Source: an uncultured Porphyromonadaceae bacterium (lineage in GTDB: Bacteria > Bacteroidota > Bacteroidia > Bacteroidales > UBA11471). Taken from it: DNA of 64,000 nt. Positions within the stretch are counted from its first letter, which is position 1; the number at the start of each line of letters is the position of its first letter. The position numbers and the translations under genes were made by a program. The notes beneath the pieces were generated by a model. It worked only from the letters and a program-made list of their open reading frames with translations, was not told where the DNA came from and did no database searches. Of the stretch, positions 27,627 to 36,796 are shown in pieces. The stretch lies in NCBI GenBank assembly GCA_900542765.1, contig UQOX01000008.1, forward strand, positions 1-64,000. Reading direction: 5' to 3'.

Positions 27627-29096
27627 ATGAAACACATTTTGATATATATTGCAGCATTAGTGGGTGTGACGGGGATAACCTCTTGCAACGACTGGTTGGA
27701 CGTTAGCCCCCGGACCGAAATCAAGGCCGATGACAATTTTGAGAGTGAGCAAGGTTTCAAAGATGCCCTTACCGGCGTCTATTTGCTCATGACCGGTACC
27801 AATGTCTATGGCAAAGAGTTTACATATGGCATGGCCGACGTGTTGGCCCAGTATTATACCGGCATTACACAGACGAGCCACTCTTACTACAACGAGGCGA
27901 AATATGCTTATGACGAGTCGGCTTGCGAAACGCGCATCAATTCGATGTGGAGCAGTGCCTACAACGTGATTGCCAATATCAATGAATTGATTTCGTTCAT
28001 CGACAAGGCCGACCCCACGATGTTTACCGGACGCAACTATCATCTCATTCGCGGCGAAGCCCACGGATTGAGAGCCATGTTGCATTTCGATATTCTGCGC
28101 TTCTTTGCCCCCTCTTACAAAGCCGGCGCACAGACCAAGGCCATACCTTATGTCACCGTTCCCGGGAAAGATGTCACACCGCTTTCTACTGTGGAGCAGG
28201 TGTTGAATAGTGCACTGGACGATTTGGCCATAGCCGAAGCCGAGTTGTCGGTCGACCCCGTCATCGATGCTTCCGTGGTCTATGATACCGACGACGAGAC
28301 CTACCAGCGCGACCGCACGTTCAAGTTCAATTACTATGCCGTGAAACAGTTGCAGGCTCGCATCTACCTTTATATGGGAAATTACACCGAGGCTTACAAT
28401 GCCGCAGAAAAGGTTATCGAACAGACCGCTTTTACATGGGTGCCCGAGGCCGAAATATCGACCAACGATGCCGCCCAGAAGAATTATGTCTTTTCCGAGG
28501 AACTTGTCTTCTGCCTGTATGAAAGCGATTTGCGCGACCTGTATACGGCATCGTTTACCTCTACATCGGGGCTTTACATGACCGAGGATAGCTATGAGGC
28601 GCTCTACGAAATGAGTACCTATGGTGCGTATGCCGATTATCGTTATACCTACCAGACCGAGGCTCTTTCCGAGATTCGTGTCTGCTCGAAGCTGAAACAA
28701 CCCGAGACCGGAAATACCCTTTACCATTTCCGTTTGCCCCTGATGCGCATCAGCGAAGCCTATTACATTGCCGCCGAGTCGCTCTTGCAGCGCGACGAGG
28801 ACGTCGCATCGGCAGCTAATCTGCTCAATACCGTACGTCAGCATCGCGGCCTTACCGTCAACCTCGAAGCGTCGATGTTCACCGTCGATGAGATGCAGAA
28901 CGAGATTTACAAGGAATATGCCAAGGAGTTTTGTTGCGAAGGGCAACTCTTCTTCTATTTCAAACGCAGAAACATGCCGCAAATACCCGTCACGACGGCT
29001 GTCGGTTCGAATGTGGTGACGACCTATGTGACCCCCGATTATGTATTGCCGATGCCCGATGATGAGATAGAATATGGCGATAGAAACAATGAATAA
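27627..29096 (+). CDS. SusD/RagB-family lipoprotein
   Basis: The ATG at 27627 gives 489 residues with a lipobox VTGITSC (Cys20) followed by NDWLDV, so it is preferred over frames open further upstream inside the SusC gene. N-terminal TPR-like helices (FESEQGFKDALTGVYLLMTG, RGEAHGLRAMLHFDILRFFAPSY) and the C-terminal stretch LPMPDDEIEYGDRNNE follow the SusD pattern, though the ending is shorter than the usual PIPQ-type motif. It should cap the adjacent SusC channel. It starts 11 bases after the SusC stop codon. Confidence 0.92.
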   Translation: MKHILIYIAALVGVTGITSCNDWLDVSPRTEIKADDNFESEQGFKDALTGVYLLMTGTNVYGKEFTYGMADVLAQYYTGITQTSHSYYNEAKYAYDESACETRINSMWSSAYNVIANINELISFIDKADPTMFTGRNYHLIRGEAHGLRAMLHFDILRFFAPSYKAGAQTKAIPYVTVPGKDVTPLSTVEQVLNSALDDLAIAEAELSVDPVIDASVVYDTDDETYQRDRTFKFNYYAVKQLQARIYLYMGNYTEAYNAAEKVIEQTAFTWVPEAEISTNDAAQKNYVFSEELVFCLYESDLRDLYTASFTSTSGLYMTEDSYEALYEMSTYGAYADYRYTYQTEALSEIRVCSKLKQPETGNTLYHFRLPLMRISEAYYIAAESLLQRDEDVASAANLLNTVRQHRGLTVNLEASMFTVDEMQNEIYKEYAKEFCCEGQLFFYFKRRNMPQIPVTTAVGSNVVTTYVTPDYVLPMPDDEIEYGDRNNE

Positions 29097-29109
29097 AAAA
29101 ACAATCCGT

Positions 29110-29865
29110 ATGAAAAATTTATATCGTTTGCCCATAATTTCTTCCCTCGTATTCCTTTGCGCCTGCCAGCAAAACGAGGTGATGGATTTCAGCATATCCG
29201 ACCGGATATATTTCAATGAGACGACCTCTACGGGAGCGACCGAAGTGAAAATCTCTGCGAAGAACTACTCTTTTGCTTTGCAAAACTCTTCCTTGATGGA
29301 AGATACCTTAAAACTCAAAACCAAGCTCATGGGCTATTTGTCCGAGCGTGACAGGGTATTCAGGGCCGAGGTCCTTGCCGATTCGACAACGGCCGTAGAG
29401 GGGTTTCATTATAATTTGCTCGATGGCGTGTTGAAGGCCGGCCAGTACGAGTCTTACCTGCCGGTGGTCCTGTATCGCACGGCCGACACGCAGGAGGCCC
29501 CTGTGACCCTCCATATCCGCCTCATCGCCACCGAAGATTTGGAGCCCGGCCACCCCGAAGACATTTACTTTACTCTCAGCTGGGGCGACATCTTGATGAA
29601 GCCAGAGCACTGGCCCGAATATTTCTTCGGTACTTATAGCGTAAACAAGTATCGTTTTGCCATCGATGTCACCGGCCATACCGATTGGCCGCAGGCCGAG
29701 CGCGTGACGTCGGGCAAGCAGGAGGGCATTTACACCATTACCGAGATACAGCGGGAAGCCGATAAACTCAACGATGCCTACGAGGAGTATCGTAAGACCA
29801 ACGGGCCGATTTATGAAGACGATAATGCCGACCCCAAAATAGAAATCTATTTCGGTTCAAATTAG
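29110..29865 (+). CDS. DUF4843-type lipoprotein
   Basis: The ATG at 29110 gives 251 residues with a compact signal peptide and lipobox FLCAC (Cys19) followed by QQNE. In-frame ATGs at 29074 and 29089 are alternatives; the one at 29089 overlaps the SusD stop codon and could be translationally coupled. The body (NETTSTGATEVKISAKNYSF, AVEGFHYNLLDGVLKAGQYE, LPVVLYRT, EDIYFTLSWGDILMKPEHW) matches the small surface lipoproteins named DUF4843 that sit after SusD in many Bacteroidetes loci. The ligand is unknown. It is probably a third surface component of this uptake system. Confidence 0.75.
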   Translation: MKNLYRLPIISSLVFLCACQQNEVMDFSISDRIYFNETTSTGATEVKISAKNYSFALQNSSLMEDTLKLKTKLMGYLSERDRVFRAEVLADSTTAVEGFHYNLLDGVLKAGQYESYLPVVLYRTADTQEAPVTLHIRLIATEDLEPGHPEDIYFTLSWGDILMKPEHWPEYFFGTYSVNKYRFAIDVTGHTDWPQAERVTSGKQEGIYTITEIQREADKLNDAYEEYRKTNGPIYEDDNADPKIEIYFGSN

Positions 29866-29882
29866 AGTAGAGGAGGTAGACA

Positions 29883-31520
29883 ATGAAAAAATCGATAACG
29901 ATAGCAATGCTGTTTGCCGTGGCTTGCCTTGTAACGGCTTGTTACAACGATAAGGGCAATTATGACTATGTGGCCTTGAATGAAATCTCGGTCGATACGG
30001 TCGGCGTGCAGACAACCTACACCTGCGAACAGTACGACTCCATTCACATCGTACCCGTGTTGCAATTCTCCAACGGCGAAATACCCGAGAGCCGGCTCGC
30101 CTACAAATGGGTCCTTTATATCGATAATTTTTCGGCCTCAGAGGCAGAGATGGAGCTCTTGTCGACCGAGAAAGAGTTGCACATGCAAGTGACGCAGCAG
30201 TCCCGCACCGAGAATTATGCCATCATATATTATGTCACCAACCTCGACGACAATACCGTGTGGCAACAGAAATATACGCTCATCGTGCAGCCCAGTATCG
30301 TCTCGGGCATCGTGGCCCTGCATACCCTCAACGGGGAGACCGATTTCGATTACATAGCCACGACAAATGCCGTTCCCGATGTCGTCGAAAACAAGTGGTT
30401 GCGGAATATGCTGTATGCCACCAATGGGAGAGGACTCAGCGGGAACCCTGTCTCCATTTCCACGGTGCGCCAGTCGGGACAATCGGGGTCGAGCCTCAAT
30501 TACGTCTATGTGGCCACCGACGAGGAGATGGTACAACTCTCGGGAAAAGATTTCTCCATGATATGCGATGTGAATGAGCTCTTCTACCAACGTCCCGAGG
30601 TGCTGAAACCTTACCGGGTGATGCGCTATGGCCAGATAGCCCACACGACGGTGATGATAAACGGCGACCAAGTGCACAACATCAACAACCAGTCGTCGCA
30701 ATACTGGAACAATACCTTCTCCGACGCTCTCCGCACGGAGTCGTCGCTGGGCGAAGTTTCGGTTGCACCTTTTATTTACATGCCCGACAGTTATAGCACC
30801 GGGAACATCGCCATCTTTTATGATACCAAAGGGAAGCGGTTCGTCCGCCTGCCATATTCGACCGTGGAATCGGCCAAGTTGGCTCCATTCGTTTCCCAAG
30901 TGTCGACGGCATTCGACGTCAATAACATCGACAAAGACCTCATTTGGTTCGGTATCGGGTACAATGCCCACGGCTTTGCCTTGATGACCGATTATACGTT
31001 GTATCGGGCCAATTTCAATACCGATGAGATTATATACAATCCCGACGGGTCGAGCGAGGTAAACGAAGGAATCAACGACTTGGCGGTGAGAATATACGAC
31101 CTGAGCGGTCAGCCGGAGATACAGAATGCCAAGTTTTTCGACTGCGGTGAGTTTGCCACCCTCTTCATGTATGCCACCGAGCGCGACATCTATGTCACCT
31201 CGATACGTGGCACGACATTGCAAACGAAAAAAATCAACAACGATTTCCCGGCCGATGAGAAAATTACCGCGCTGATGATATATAACCAGAATGTCAATCA
31301 GATGAGCGAGCTATCCTCCGTCACGGGCAATTATCTCTACGTCGCCACATGGAACGGCACCGAAGGCAAGATTTATGAGTTTGCCATAGCCCGTAACACT
31401 TGCGAGATGAACAATACCCAAGGCGAAGACAAAAAAGCTCCCCTCAATGTCTTTGAGGGCATGGGCAAGGTCGTCGACATGGCAGTCAAAGTGCAAGGCT
31501 GGGGCGACGATACCTTGTAA
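29883..31520 (+). CDS. PKD-like family lipoprotein
   Basis: The protein has 545 residues with a lipobox CLVTAC (Cys20) followed by YNDKGNYDY. The N-terminal part (about 25-130) is beta-sandwich-like, and the rest contains repeated strands suggestive of a propeller (YVATDEEMVQLSGKDFSMIC, FIYMPDSYSTGNIAIFYDTK, YLYVATWNGTEGKIYEFA). Proteins of this type accompany SusC/SusD and DUF4843 genes in loci with thioredoxin-like proteins. Its role is not known; a surface-exposed binding or sensing protein is likely. It starts 17 bases after the previous gene and is in the same operon. Confidence 0.75.
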   Translation: MKKSITIAMLFAVACLVTACYNDKGNYDYVALNEISVDTVGVQTTYTCEQYDSIHIVPVLQFSNGEIPESRLAYKWVLYIDNFSASEAEMELLSTEKELHMQVTQQSRTENYAIIYYVTNLDDNTVWQQKYTLIVQPSIVSGIVALHTLNGETDFDYIATTNAVPDVVENKWLRNMLYATNGRGLSGNPVSISTVRQSGQSGSSLNYVYVATDEEMVQLSGKDFSMICDVNELFYQRPEVLKPYRVMRYGQIAHTTVMINGDQVHNINNQSSQYWNNTFSDALRTESSLGEVSVAPFIYMPDSYSTGNIAIFYDTKGKRFVRLPYSTVESAKLAPFVSQVSTAFDVNNIDKDLIWFGIGYNAHGFALMTDYTLYRANFNTDEIIYNPDGSSEVNEGINDLAVRIYDLSGQPEIQNAKFFDCGEFATLFMYATERDIYVTSIRGTTLQTKKINNDFPADEKITALMIYNQNVNQMSELSSVTGNYLYVATWNGTEGKIYEFAIARNTCEMNNTQGEDKKAPLNVFEGMGKVVDMAVKVQGWGDDTL

Positions 31521-31570
31521 TCCCCCCAAAGCCAAGGAACCGAATATTAAACCATAAACAGAACTCAAAA

Positions 31571-33589
31571 ATGAAGAACTTATTTAATATCGCGCTTCTT
31601 TCCCTCTGCGTTTATGCCATACCCGCGCAGGCCGGAGAAGTCCGTAAAAATTGGGAGCCTATCGATGGTGAATTCCGTGTCGGGAAAAAGACCACGACGA
31701 TATATCGTCCCGAAAACACTCCCCTGCAAGGCGAAGAAAATATCCGCGGCGCGGTCTACTTCTGGCAAGACTACGCATGGCGGGGTGAAGACCTCACGTT
31801 GGTGAAGACCGACACGGGCTGGGTGAGCACGGTATCGGTGCCCAAGAATGCCGCCTTGGTGGTGTATAAGTATGCCGCCGGCAACAAGAGCGACAACGGC
31901 GGAAAGAACATGTATGCCTATTTCACGACCGATAAAAAAGGCCGGCGTATTCCCTCGTCATATACCGGGTGGGCATTGCTGCGGAACAAAAACACGCAAG
32001 GCTATGCTGTGCCTCATCTGATGAAAGACTCTACCGATATGTGGATTGATGATGAGGTGCTCCGTTTTTGGCTCAATCAAGAGGTCGCCAATAATCCGCA
32101 AGAGCGGAAAAACATCTTCACCTATGCCATCGAGATGATGTCCCGAAATGGAGCAGACGCCTCGAAGGCCCGTATCCGTCAAGAAATTGATTACATCAGA
32201 GACCTCGATGCCCGGGAAAAACTCCCCGAGATATATCTCTATCGTTGTCGCACGGCTGCCGAGAAGATGCTTCACGACAAAGCCTTGACGCAGGAATTGG
32301 ATACGGAAATCCTGAAACGTTTCCCTGCCGGTATATTGGCCCGTGACAAGGAAATCATGCGCATATATGCCATAAAAGACATGGCACAGATGGAAATAGA
32401 GCTCGACAAGTTCTTGAAACGCTTCCCGGCCAAAAAGTTCCTCGGAATAGAAACCGAAGTCACAAATCATTATTACGGACACTTGTTCCGCGCAGTCGTA
32501 TATACCCATGTCATAGAATACAAGAACTATGACAAGATGTATAAGTATCTGCACGATGTACCGGTAGGAATGTTGGTTACATTCTATTGGCACTTGGTGC
32601 AAATACCATATAACCAGAAACAAATGACTTCGGCCGAGTTGTTGCCTCATGCCCGTGCGCTCGTAGAGGAGATGATTTCCCGTCCGCGTTACGGATATGT
32701 GGCCGGATATACTCCGGTTGAATGGAAGCAAGAATTGTATAGCACCCGGAAAGATGCCTATCTCGTATATGCCAAAATCCTCTTCGAGAATCAACTCACC
32801 GATGAGGCTTATGCTCTTGCACGGCAACTGTTGCCTTATTATGGCGTGAAGAGCGCCGACTTCAATGATTTCTATGTGACGATGCTCGATGCTGTCGGCC
32901 GGCACGACAGCATAGTCTCTTTTATCGAAAACGGAGTGAGAGAGAATGCCGCATCTCCTGCCATGCTCCAACGGCTGAAAGCCGATTATGCGGCCAAGAA
33001 CGGTTCGGAAAAAGGCTTTGCCTCGTATGTCGACGATTTGAAGTCCGACGAAGTGCAGAAAGCCCTCAAAGCCCGTGTCATGAAAGACATGTGCAACGAG
33101 CCGATATCCTTGTATGAGGTTGAGGCTCTCGAAGGCCATCGCATCGACATGGCCGACCTGAAAGGGAAAATCATCGTGCTCGACTTTTGGGCCACTTGGT
33201 GCGGCCCCTGCAAAGCGGCCATGCCGGGCATGCAGATGGCTGTCGACAAATACAAAGACGACGACAGTGTGCGATTCTTCTTTGTTTCCACACAAGAATT
33301 TGATCCCAATTTCAAGGAGAAGATACAAAACTTTATAAAAGAAAAAGGATTCGATTTCCAAGTCGTTTTCGATGAACCCAATCCCCAACATGACGGTAAA
33401 CGGGATTTCATTTATGAGACCTATGCCAAGAAATTCCATTTCTCGGGAATCCCGCAAAAGATGATTATCGACGGTAACGGCAATTTGCGTTGGCGTTCCG
33501 TCGGGTATTACGGCAGCCCCTCGGCTCTTGCCGACGAGATAAGTTTCATTATCGAATACCTCAAAAACGAAGCCCGATACGAAAACTAA
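31571..33589 (+). CDS. Large TlpA/thioredoxin-type protein with N-terminal extension
   Basis: The protein has 672 residues and a signal peptide ending at IPAQAG. The C-terminal domain (about 520-665) is TlpA-like, with the active site WCGPC at 543-547 (Cys544 and Cys547) in VLDFWATWCGPCKAAMPGMQ and a conserved cis-Pro region (FSGIPQKMIID). The first 130 residues resemble a beta-sandwich binding module, and 180-500 is helical, TPR-like. The domain order suggests an envelope disulfide reductase that engages a large substrate. It follows the PKD-like lipoprotein in the second SusCD locus, so it may act on what that locus imports or on its lipoproteins. Confidence 0.85.
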   Translation: MKNLFNIALLSLCVYAIPAQAGEVRKNWEPIDGEFRVGKKTTTIYRPENTPLQGEENIRGAVYFWQDYAWRGEDLTLVKTDTGWVSTVSVPKNAALVVYKYAAGNKSDNGGKNMYAYFTTDKKGRRIPSSYTGWALLRNKNTQGYAVPHLMKDSTDMWIDDEVLRFWLNQEVANNPQERKNIFTYAIEMMSRNGADASKARIRQEIDYIRDLDAREKLPEIYLYRCRTAAEKMLHDKALTQELDTEILKRFPAGILARDKEIMRIYAIKDMAQMEIELDKFLKRFPAKKFLGIETEVTNHYYGHLFRAVVYTHVIEYKNYDKMYKYLHDVPVGMLVTFYWHLVQIPYNQKQMTSAELLPHARALVEEMISRPRYGYVAGYTPVEWKQELYSTRKDAYLVYAKILFENQLTDEAYALARQLLPYYGVKSADFNDFYVTMLDAVGRHDSIVSFIENGVRENAASPAMLQRLKADYAAKNGSEKGFASYVDDLKSDEVQKALKARVMKDMCNEPISLYEVEALEGHRIDMADLKGKIIVLDFWATWCGPCKAAMPGMQMAVDKYKDDDSVRFFFVSTQEFDPNFKEKIQNFIKEKGFDFQVVFDEPNPQHDGKRDFIYETYAKKFHFSGIPQKMIIDGNGNLRWRSVGYYGSPSALADEISFIIEYLKNEARYEN

Positions 33590-33635
33590 CAGAACCAACT
33601 AACACTTTATTTATTCATCTTTAAAAACAAACGCT

Positions 33636-35213
33636 ATGAAAAGACTGATTACTCTGTCTGTGGCATGCCTGCTGGCAATGCCGTTTTATGCCCAAATCGA
33701 AGCTGAGGGTTACAGCGTGAAAGAGACTTACTCTTACACCGAAGGAGAGCCCAAACCCGAAACCCCTTCTTCGACACACTACAATCTCTTCGATGCTCAG
33801 GGCCATCTCTACATGGAGATTGCCTATTCGCCCGTCGTGAATACTTACGATGAAAATGGCCTCAAAATCAAATCACAGAGCTATACAACCGATAATAATT
33901 CGGGTGCATTTATGACCAGTTCATATACTGAGTACACATATGACGAAAATAATCAATTGATTAAAACGTCTTCATACAATGCAGCAGGTGAAGTAACCGG
34001 TTATACGTTGTACGAAAACTACGTCAATGGCAAGTACCAGGATATGAAAACCGTAGGAAAAGACGGCGTTACCATCAACTATTGGCGTAATTACAAGTAT
34101 GGCTATGAAAATGGGAAAGTAGCTTATTTGGTCGAATATTATTGCCCCAGTGCCGATGTAAAGAACTGCCTCGACAGTATTGCCTATACCTACACCGGAG
34201 ACGTTTGCACGGGAACCAGTACATACCAGTATGACAGCAATGCCGGCGGATATGTGGCCGATGCTGCCATGACCGAGACCTATACCTATACCGATGGAAA
34301 ATTGACTACGATTAGTAGCAAGTCGACGTCGAGATATGGTGTGTACATTACCGAAGAAAACTATAAATATTCCTCGCTCGATGCCGCTTATGTTCCCCAA
34401 AACCTCTCGATAAAGGAGAAAGCCGATGTGAAGAACGTTCTCGAAATATCGTGGGCTGCTCCCCAAAATGCGGCAACCGGTTATCGGGTGATTATCGATG
34501 GCGTGATGCAAGAAGAAGTTTCGGGCACATCTTTTGTCTCGGATACCTTGGTAAACGGAATGCACATGATTGGTGTGGCTGCCGTGGCCGGTGGTGAGAT
34601 AAAGAACATGACCGAATTGACGACGATAACCCTTAATGACGAGGGCGTGAAACCGGTTACCAACTTCACCGTGACCGAGGTGAAACCTTCTGATGGTAGC
34701 AACTATCCCGTGCTTGTGTCGTGGACGGCTCCCGAAACCACCAGTGACATTACCGAATATCGTGTATATTATAGCGAATACAGTTACGCCTCGATTGCTG
34801 CCGACCAAACTTCGGGAGAGGTTTTGATTCCGACTTGGGCTTGCGAGGTGAATGGTGAAGATGGTGTTGAAGGCGTAGACCTCACCATGTGGGTGATAAC
34901 CGTTTACAAGACCGGTATATCGGAGAAGTCAAACGAAATGATCGTGAACCCCTTCAACGGTACGTTCGAAGCCTCTGTCGCCCAAATCGAAACCTCCGAG
35001 GCTGCTGTCGTTGCTTATCCCAACCCCGCAACCGATTGCATTTATCTTTCGGCTCCTGCTTCGGTGAAGATTTACAATGCAGCCGGTGTCCTGGTACTTG
35101 ATGCACCCATGTGCCAGTCGGTAAACGTATCGTCGCTTGCTGCCGGTTATTACTTCCTCCAAGGCGTGGACGCCGAGGGTAATACCTTCGCCCAAACGGT
35201 GGTGATTAAATAG
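33636..35213 (+). CDS. Secreted protein with YD-like repeats, FnIII-like domains and T9SS tail
   Basis: The protein has 525 residues and a signal peptide ending at MPFYA before Gln20. Residues about 55-250 carry repeats rich in Tyr with patterns such as TYDENGLKI, TYDENNQLIKTSSYN and TYTDGKLTTISS, resembling YD/RHS-type strands. Two fibronectin type III-like modules follow (about 252-330 and 340-440). The last 75 residues (VVAYPNPATDCIYL, VKIYNAAGVLVLD, LAAGYYFLQ) are a T9SS type A sorting tail, so the protein is probably displayed on the surface. It lies 46 bases after the TlpA-type gene and ends the locus. Its function is unknown. Confidence 0.72.
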   Translation: MKRLITLSVACLLAMPFYAQIEAEGYSVKETYSYTEGEPKPETPSSTHYNLFDAQGHLYMEIAYSPVVNTYDENGLKIKSQSYTTDNNSGAFMTSSYTEYTYDENNQLIKTSSYNAAGEVTGYTLYENYVNGKYQDMKTVGKDGVTINYWRNYKYGYENGKVAYLVEYYCPSADVKNCLDSIAYTYTGDVCTGTSTYQYDSNAGGYVADAAMTETYTYTDGKLTTISSKSTSRYGVYITEENYKYSSLDAAYVPQNLSIKEKADVKNVLEISWAAPQNAATGYRVIIDGVMQEEVSGTSFVSDTLVNGMHMIGVAAVAGGEIKNMTELTTITLNDEGVKPVTNFTVTEVKPSDGSNYPVLVSWTAPETTSDITEYRVYYSEYSYASIAADQTSGEVLIPTWACEVNGEDGVEGVDLTMWVITVYKTGISEKSNEMIVNPFNGTFEASVAQIETSEAAVVAYPNPATDCIYLSAPASVKIYNAAGVLVLDAPMCQSVNVSSLAAGYYFLQGVDAEGNTFAQTVVIK

Positions 35214-35243
35214 TTTTGCACATCTGAACTTTAATTTTATTCC

Positions 35244-35277
35244 GGGGGAGGAGAAGAATTTCTCCTTCCCCTTTTTT
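35244..35277 (+). terminator. Terminator of the second susCD locus
   Basis: The arms 35244-35255 and 35260-35271 pair over 12 bp (one G-T wobble) and run into TTTTTT. It ends just before the start codon of the next gene. Confidence 0.75.
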
Positions 35278-35282
35278 AGAAA

Positions 35283-36668
35283 ATGAAAATGAAAACGATT
35301 TCTCTTCTTTTCTTGTCGCTTTTTCTTGCCTTCCCATTGTCGGCCGATCGTTGGCAGGGGCAACACGGGAGCCGGCGATTCTATCTTGAAACCGATTATT
35401 CGTTGTCGGGAACCTTCTTCACGGCACCCGAGGTTTGGATACAACGCGCCGCCTGTGACTCTTTGTGTTTCTCCGGCGATACGCTTTATGTCGGTTTTAA
35501 CAGGGGGCAGGTCCGCTTTCGGGGCGTTCCCTCTCCATCGCGTGAAAAACTGGAAGCGGTCATTGCGCTATATGGGAAAGAGTATGAGGTGACACTCGTG
35601 CCCGTCGATTCGTTGATGCCGCATTCCTGGCCGCAAAATCCGGTAGCGCCATATCCCTACATCGAAGAAGAAATCGTGGTTCCGGTAAATGACACAATCC
35701 TGTTGTCGGGAACATTGACCCGTCCCCGGAGCAGCAAACGGGTACCGGCGGTAATCCTACTCTCGGGTACCGGCAAGCAAGATCGTGACGCCTCGTTTAC
35801 GGGGCATCGGCCTTTTGCTCTCATCGCCGATTATCTCACCCGTCGCGGAATTGCCGTTTTGCGTCTCGACGACAGGGGGGTGGGACGTTCCACCGGTCGG
35901 TATGAAGAGGCAACCACGGCCGATTTTGCCTCCGATGCCTTACTCGCTCTCGAACGGTTGAAGCAACATCGTTGCATTCGTGCTTCGAAAATCGGCCTCA
36001 TGGGGCACAGCGAAGGCGGAGCCGCGGCGATGATGGCGGCTGCCGATTCTCCCGATGTGGCCTTTGTCATTTCTTTGGCCGGCCTCATGACCGACGGTCT
36101 GACCAGCCTTCGTTTGCAGAATGACGCCATCATCGATGCCTATCCCGGATATTCCGATGCGTGGCGGCAGGTCAATAAGGATTTCCTCCACCAACTCTTT
36201 GCCTGGGTATATGAGATACCGGTGGAACAGCCTTTGGCCGAACCGTTGCGGGAGCGTTTCATGCAATGGACTTCCTCGCAGAACGATACCGTATTGCAGA
36301 TGACCGGACTGAAAGGGCGCGAAGAGATGTATCTGGCTCGCTATCTGCGCACGGCCGATACGCCTTGGTATCGCCAGTTGATGCACTACAACCCGGCCGA
36401 TTACCTGCCCCGCGTGAAGGTGCCGGTATTGGCCCTGAACGGTGATTGTGACATCATGGTGCCCGCGGGACCCAATCTGCAATCGCTCGACTCCTTGCTG
36501 CATTTGGGGGGAAACCGTCATTACAGGACCGTGGCACTTCCCGGGCTCAATCACATGTTCCAACATTGTGTGACGTGCCGACAGGAAGAGATTCCCGACC
36601 TGCCCGATGTCTTTGCCGAGGAGGCGCTCGAAGAGATTTTCCGCTTTCTCCAACGTTACGTTTTGTGA
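35283..36668 (+). CDS. Secreted alpha/beta hydrolase (S33-type)
   Basis: The protein has 461 residues and a signal peptide ending at FPLSA. The catalytic triad can be placed: Ser243 in MGHSEGG, Asp388 or Asp390 in NGDCDIMVP and His424 in LNHMF. The oxyanion region is ILLSGTGKQDRD. Similar proteins in Bacteroidetes are annotated as serine aminopeptidase-like hydrolases or acyl esterases; the substrate is unknown. An N-terminal 130-residue beta domain precedes the hydrolase. It follows the terminator of the SusCD locus by five bases, so its promoter is unclear. Confidence 0.8.
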   Translation: MKMKTISLLFLSLFLAFPLSADRWQGQHGSRRFYLETDYSLSGTFFTAPEVWIQRAACDSLCFSGDTLYVGFNRGQVRFRGVPSPSREKLEAVIALYGKEYEVTLVPVDSLMPHSWPQNPVAPYPYIEEEIVVPVNDTILLSGTLTRPRSSKRVPAVILLSGTGKQDRDASFTGHRPFALIADYLTRRGIAVLRLDDRGVGRSTGRYEEATTADFASDALLALERLKQHRCIRASKIGLMGHSEGGAAAMMAAADSPDVAFVISLAGLMTDGLTSLRLQNDAIIDAYPGYSDAWRQVNKDFLHQLFAWVYEIPVEQPLAEPLRERFMQWTSSQNDTVLQMTGLKGREEMYLARYLRTADTPWYRQLMHYNPADYLPRVKVPVLALNGDCDIMVPAGPNLQSLDSLLHLGGNRHYRTVALPGLNHMFQHCVTCRQEEIPDLPDVFAEEALEEIFRFLQRYVL

Positions 36669-36698
36669 CGGGTTATCTGTCGTTTGGACGGTTTTGAG

Positions 36699-36745
36699 GA
36701 CAAGGGCGGGGAAGATAAAAGTTATCTTCCCCGCCCTTGTCTTTC
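36699..36745 (+). terminator. Long hairpin terminator after the hydrolase gene
   Basis: A perfect 20-bp stem (36699-36718 with 36722-36741) with a 3-base loop is followed by TTTC. It lies just upstream of the promoter of the transporter gene. Confidence 0.85.
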
Positions 36746-36775
36746 TTGGTACTTCTCGAAAAAATGCTATCTTTG
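36745..36775 (+). promoter_or_regulatory. Promoter of the SLC13-type transporter gene
   Basis: A -33-like CTTG (36745-36748) and a -7 box TATCTTTG (36768-36775) are separated by 19 bases, the usual Bacteroidetes spacing. It sits inside a longer open frame and so excludes the upstream start codon at 36737. Confidence 0.65.
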
Positions 36776-36796
36776 CTATCCTTAAACGCTGAAAAT

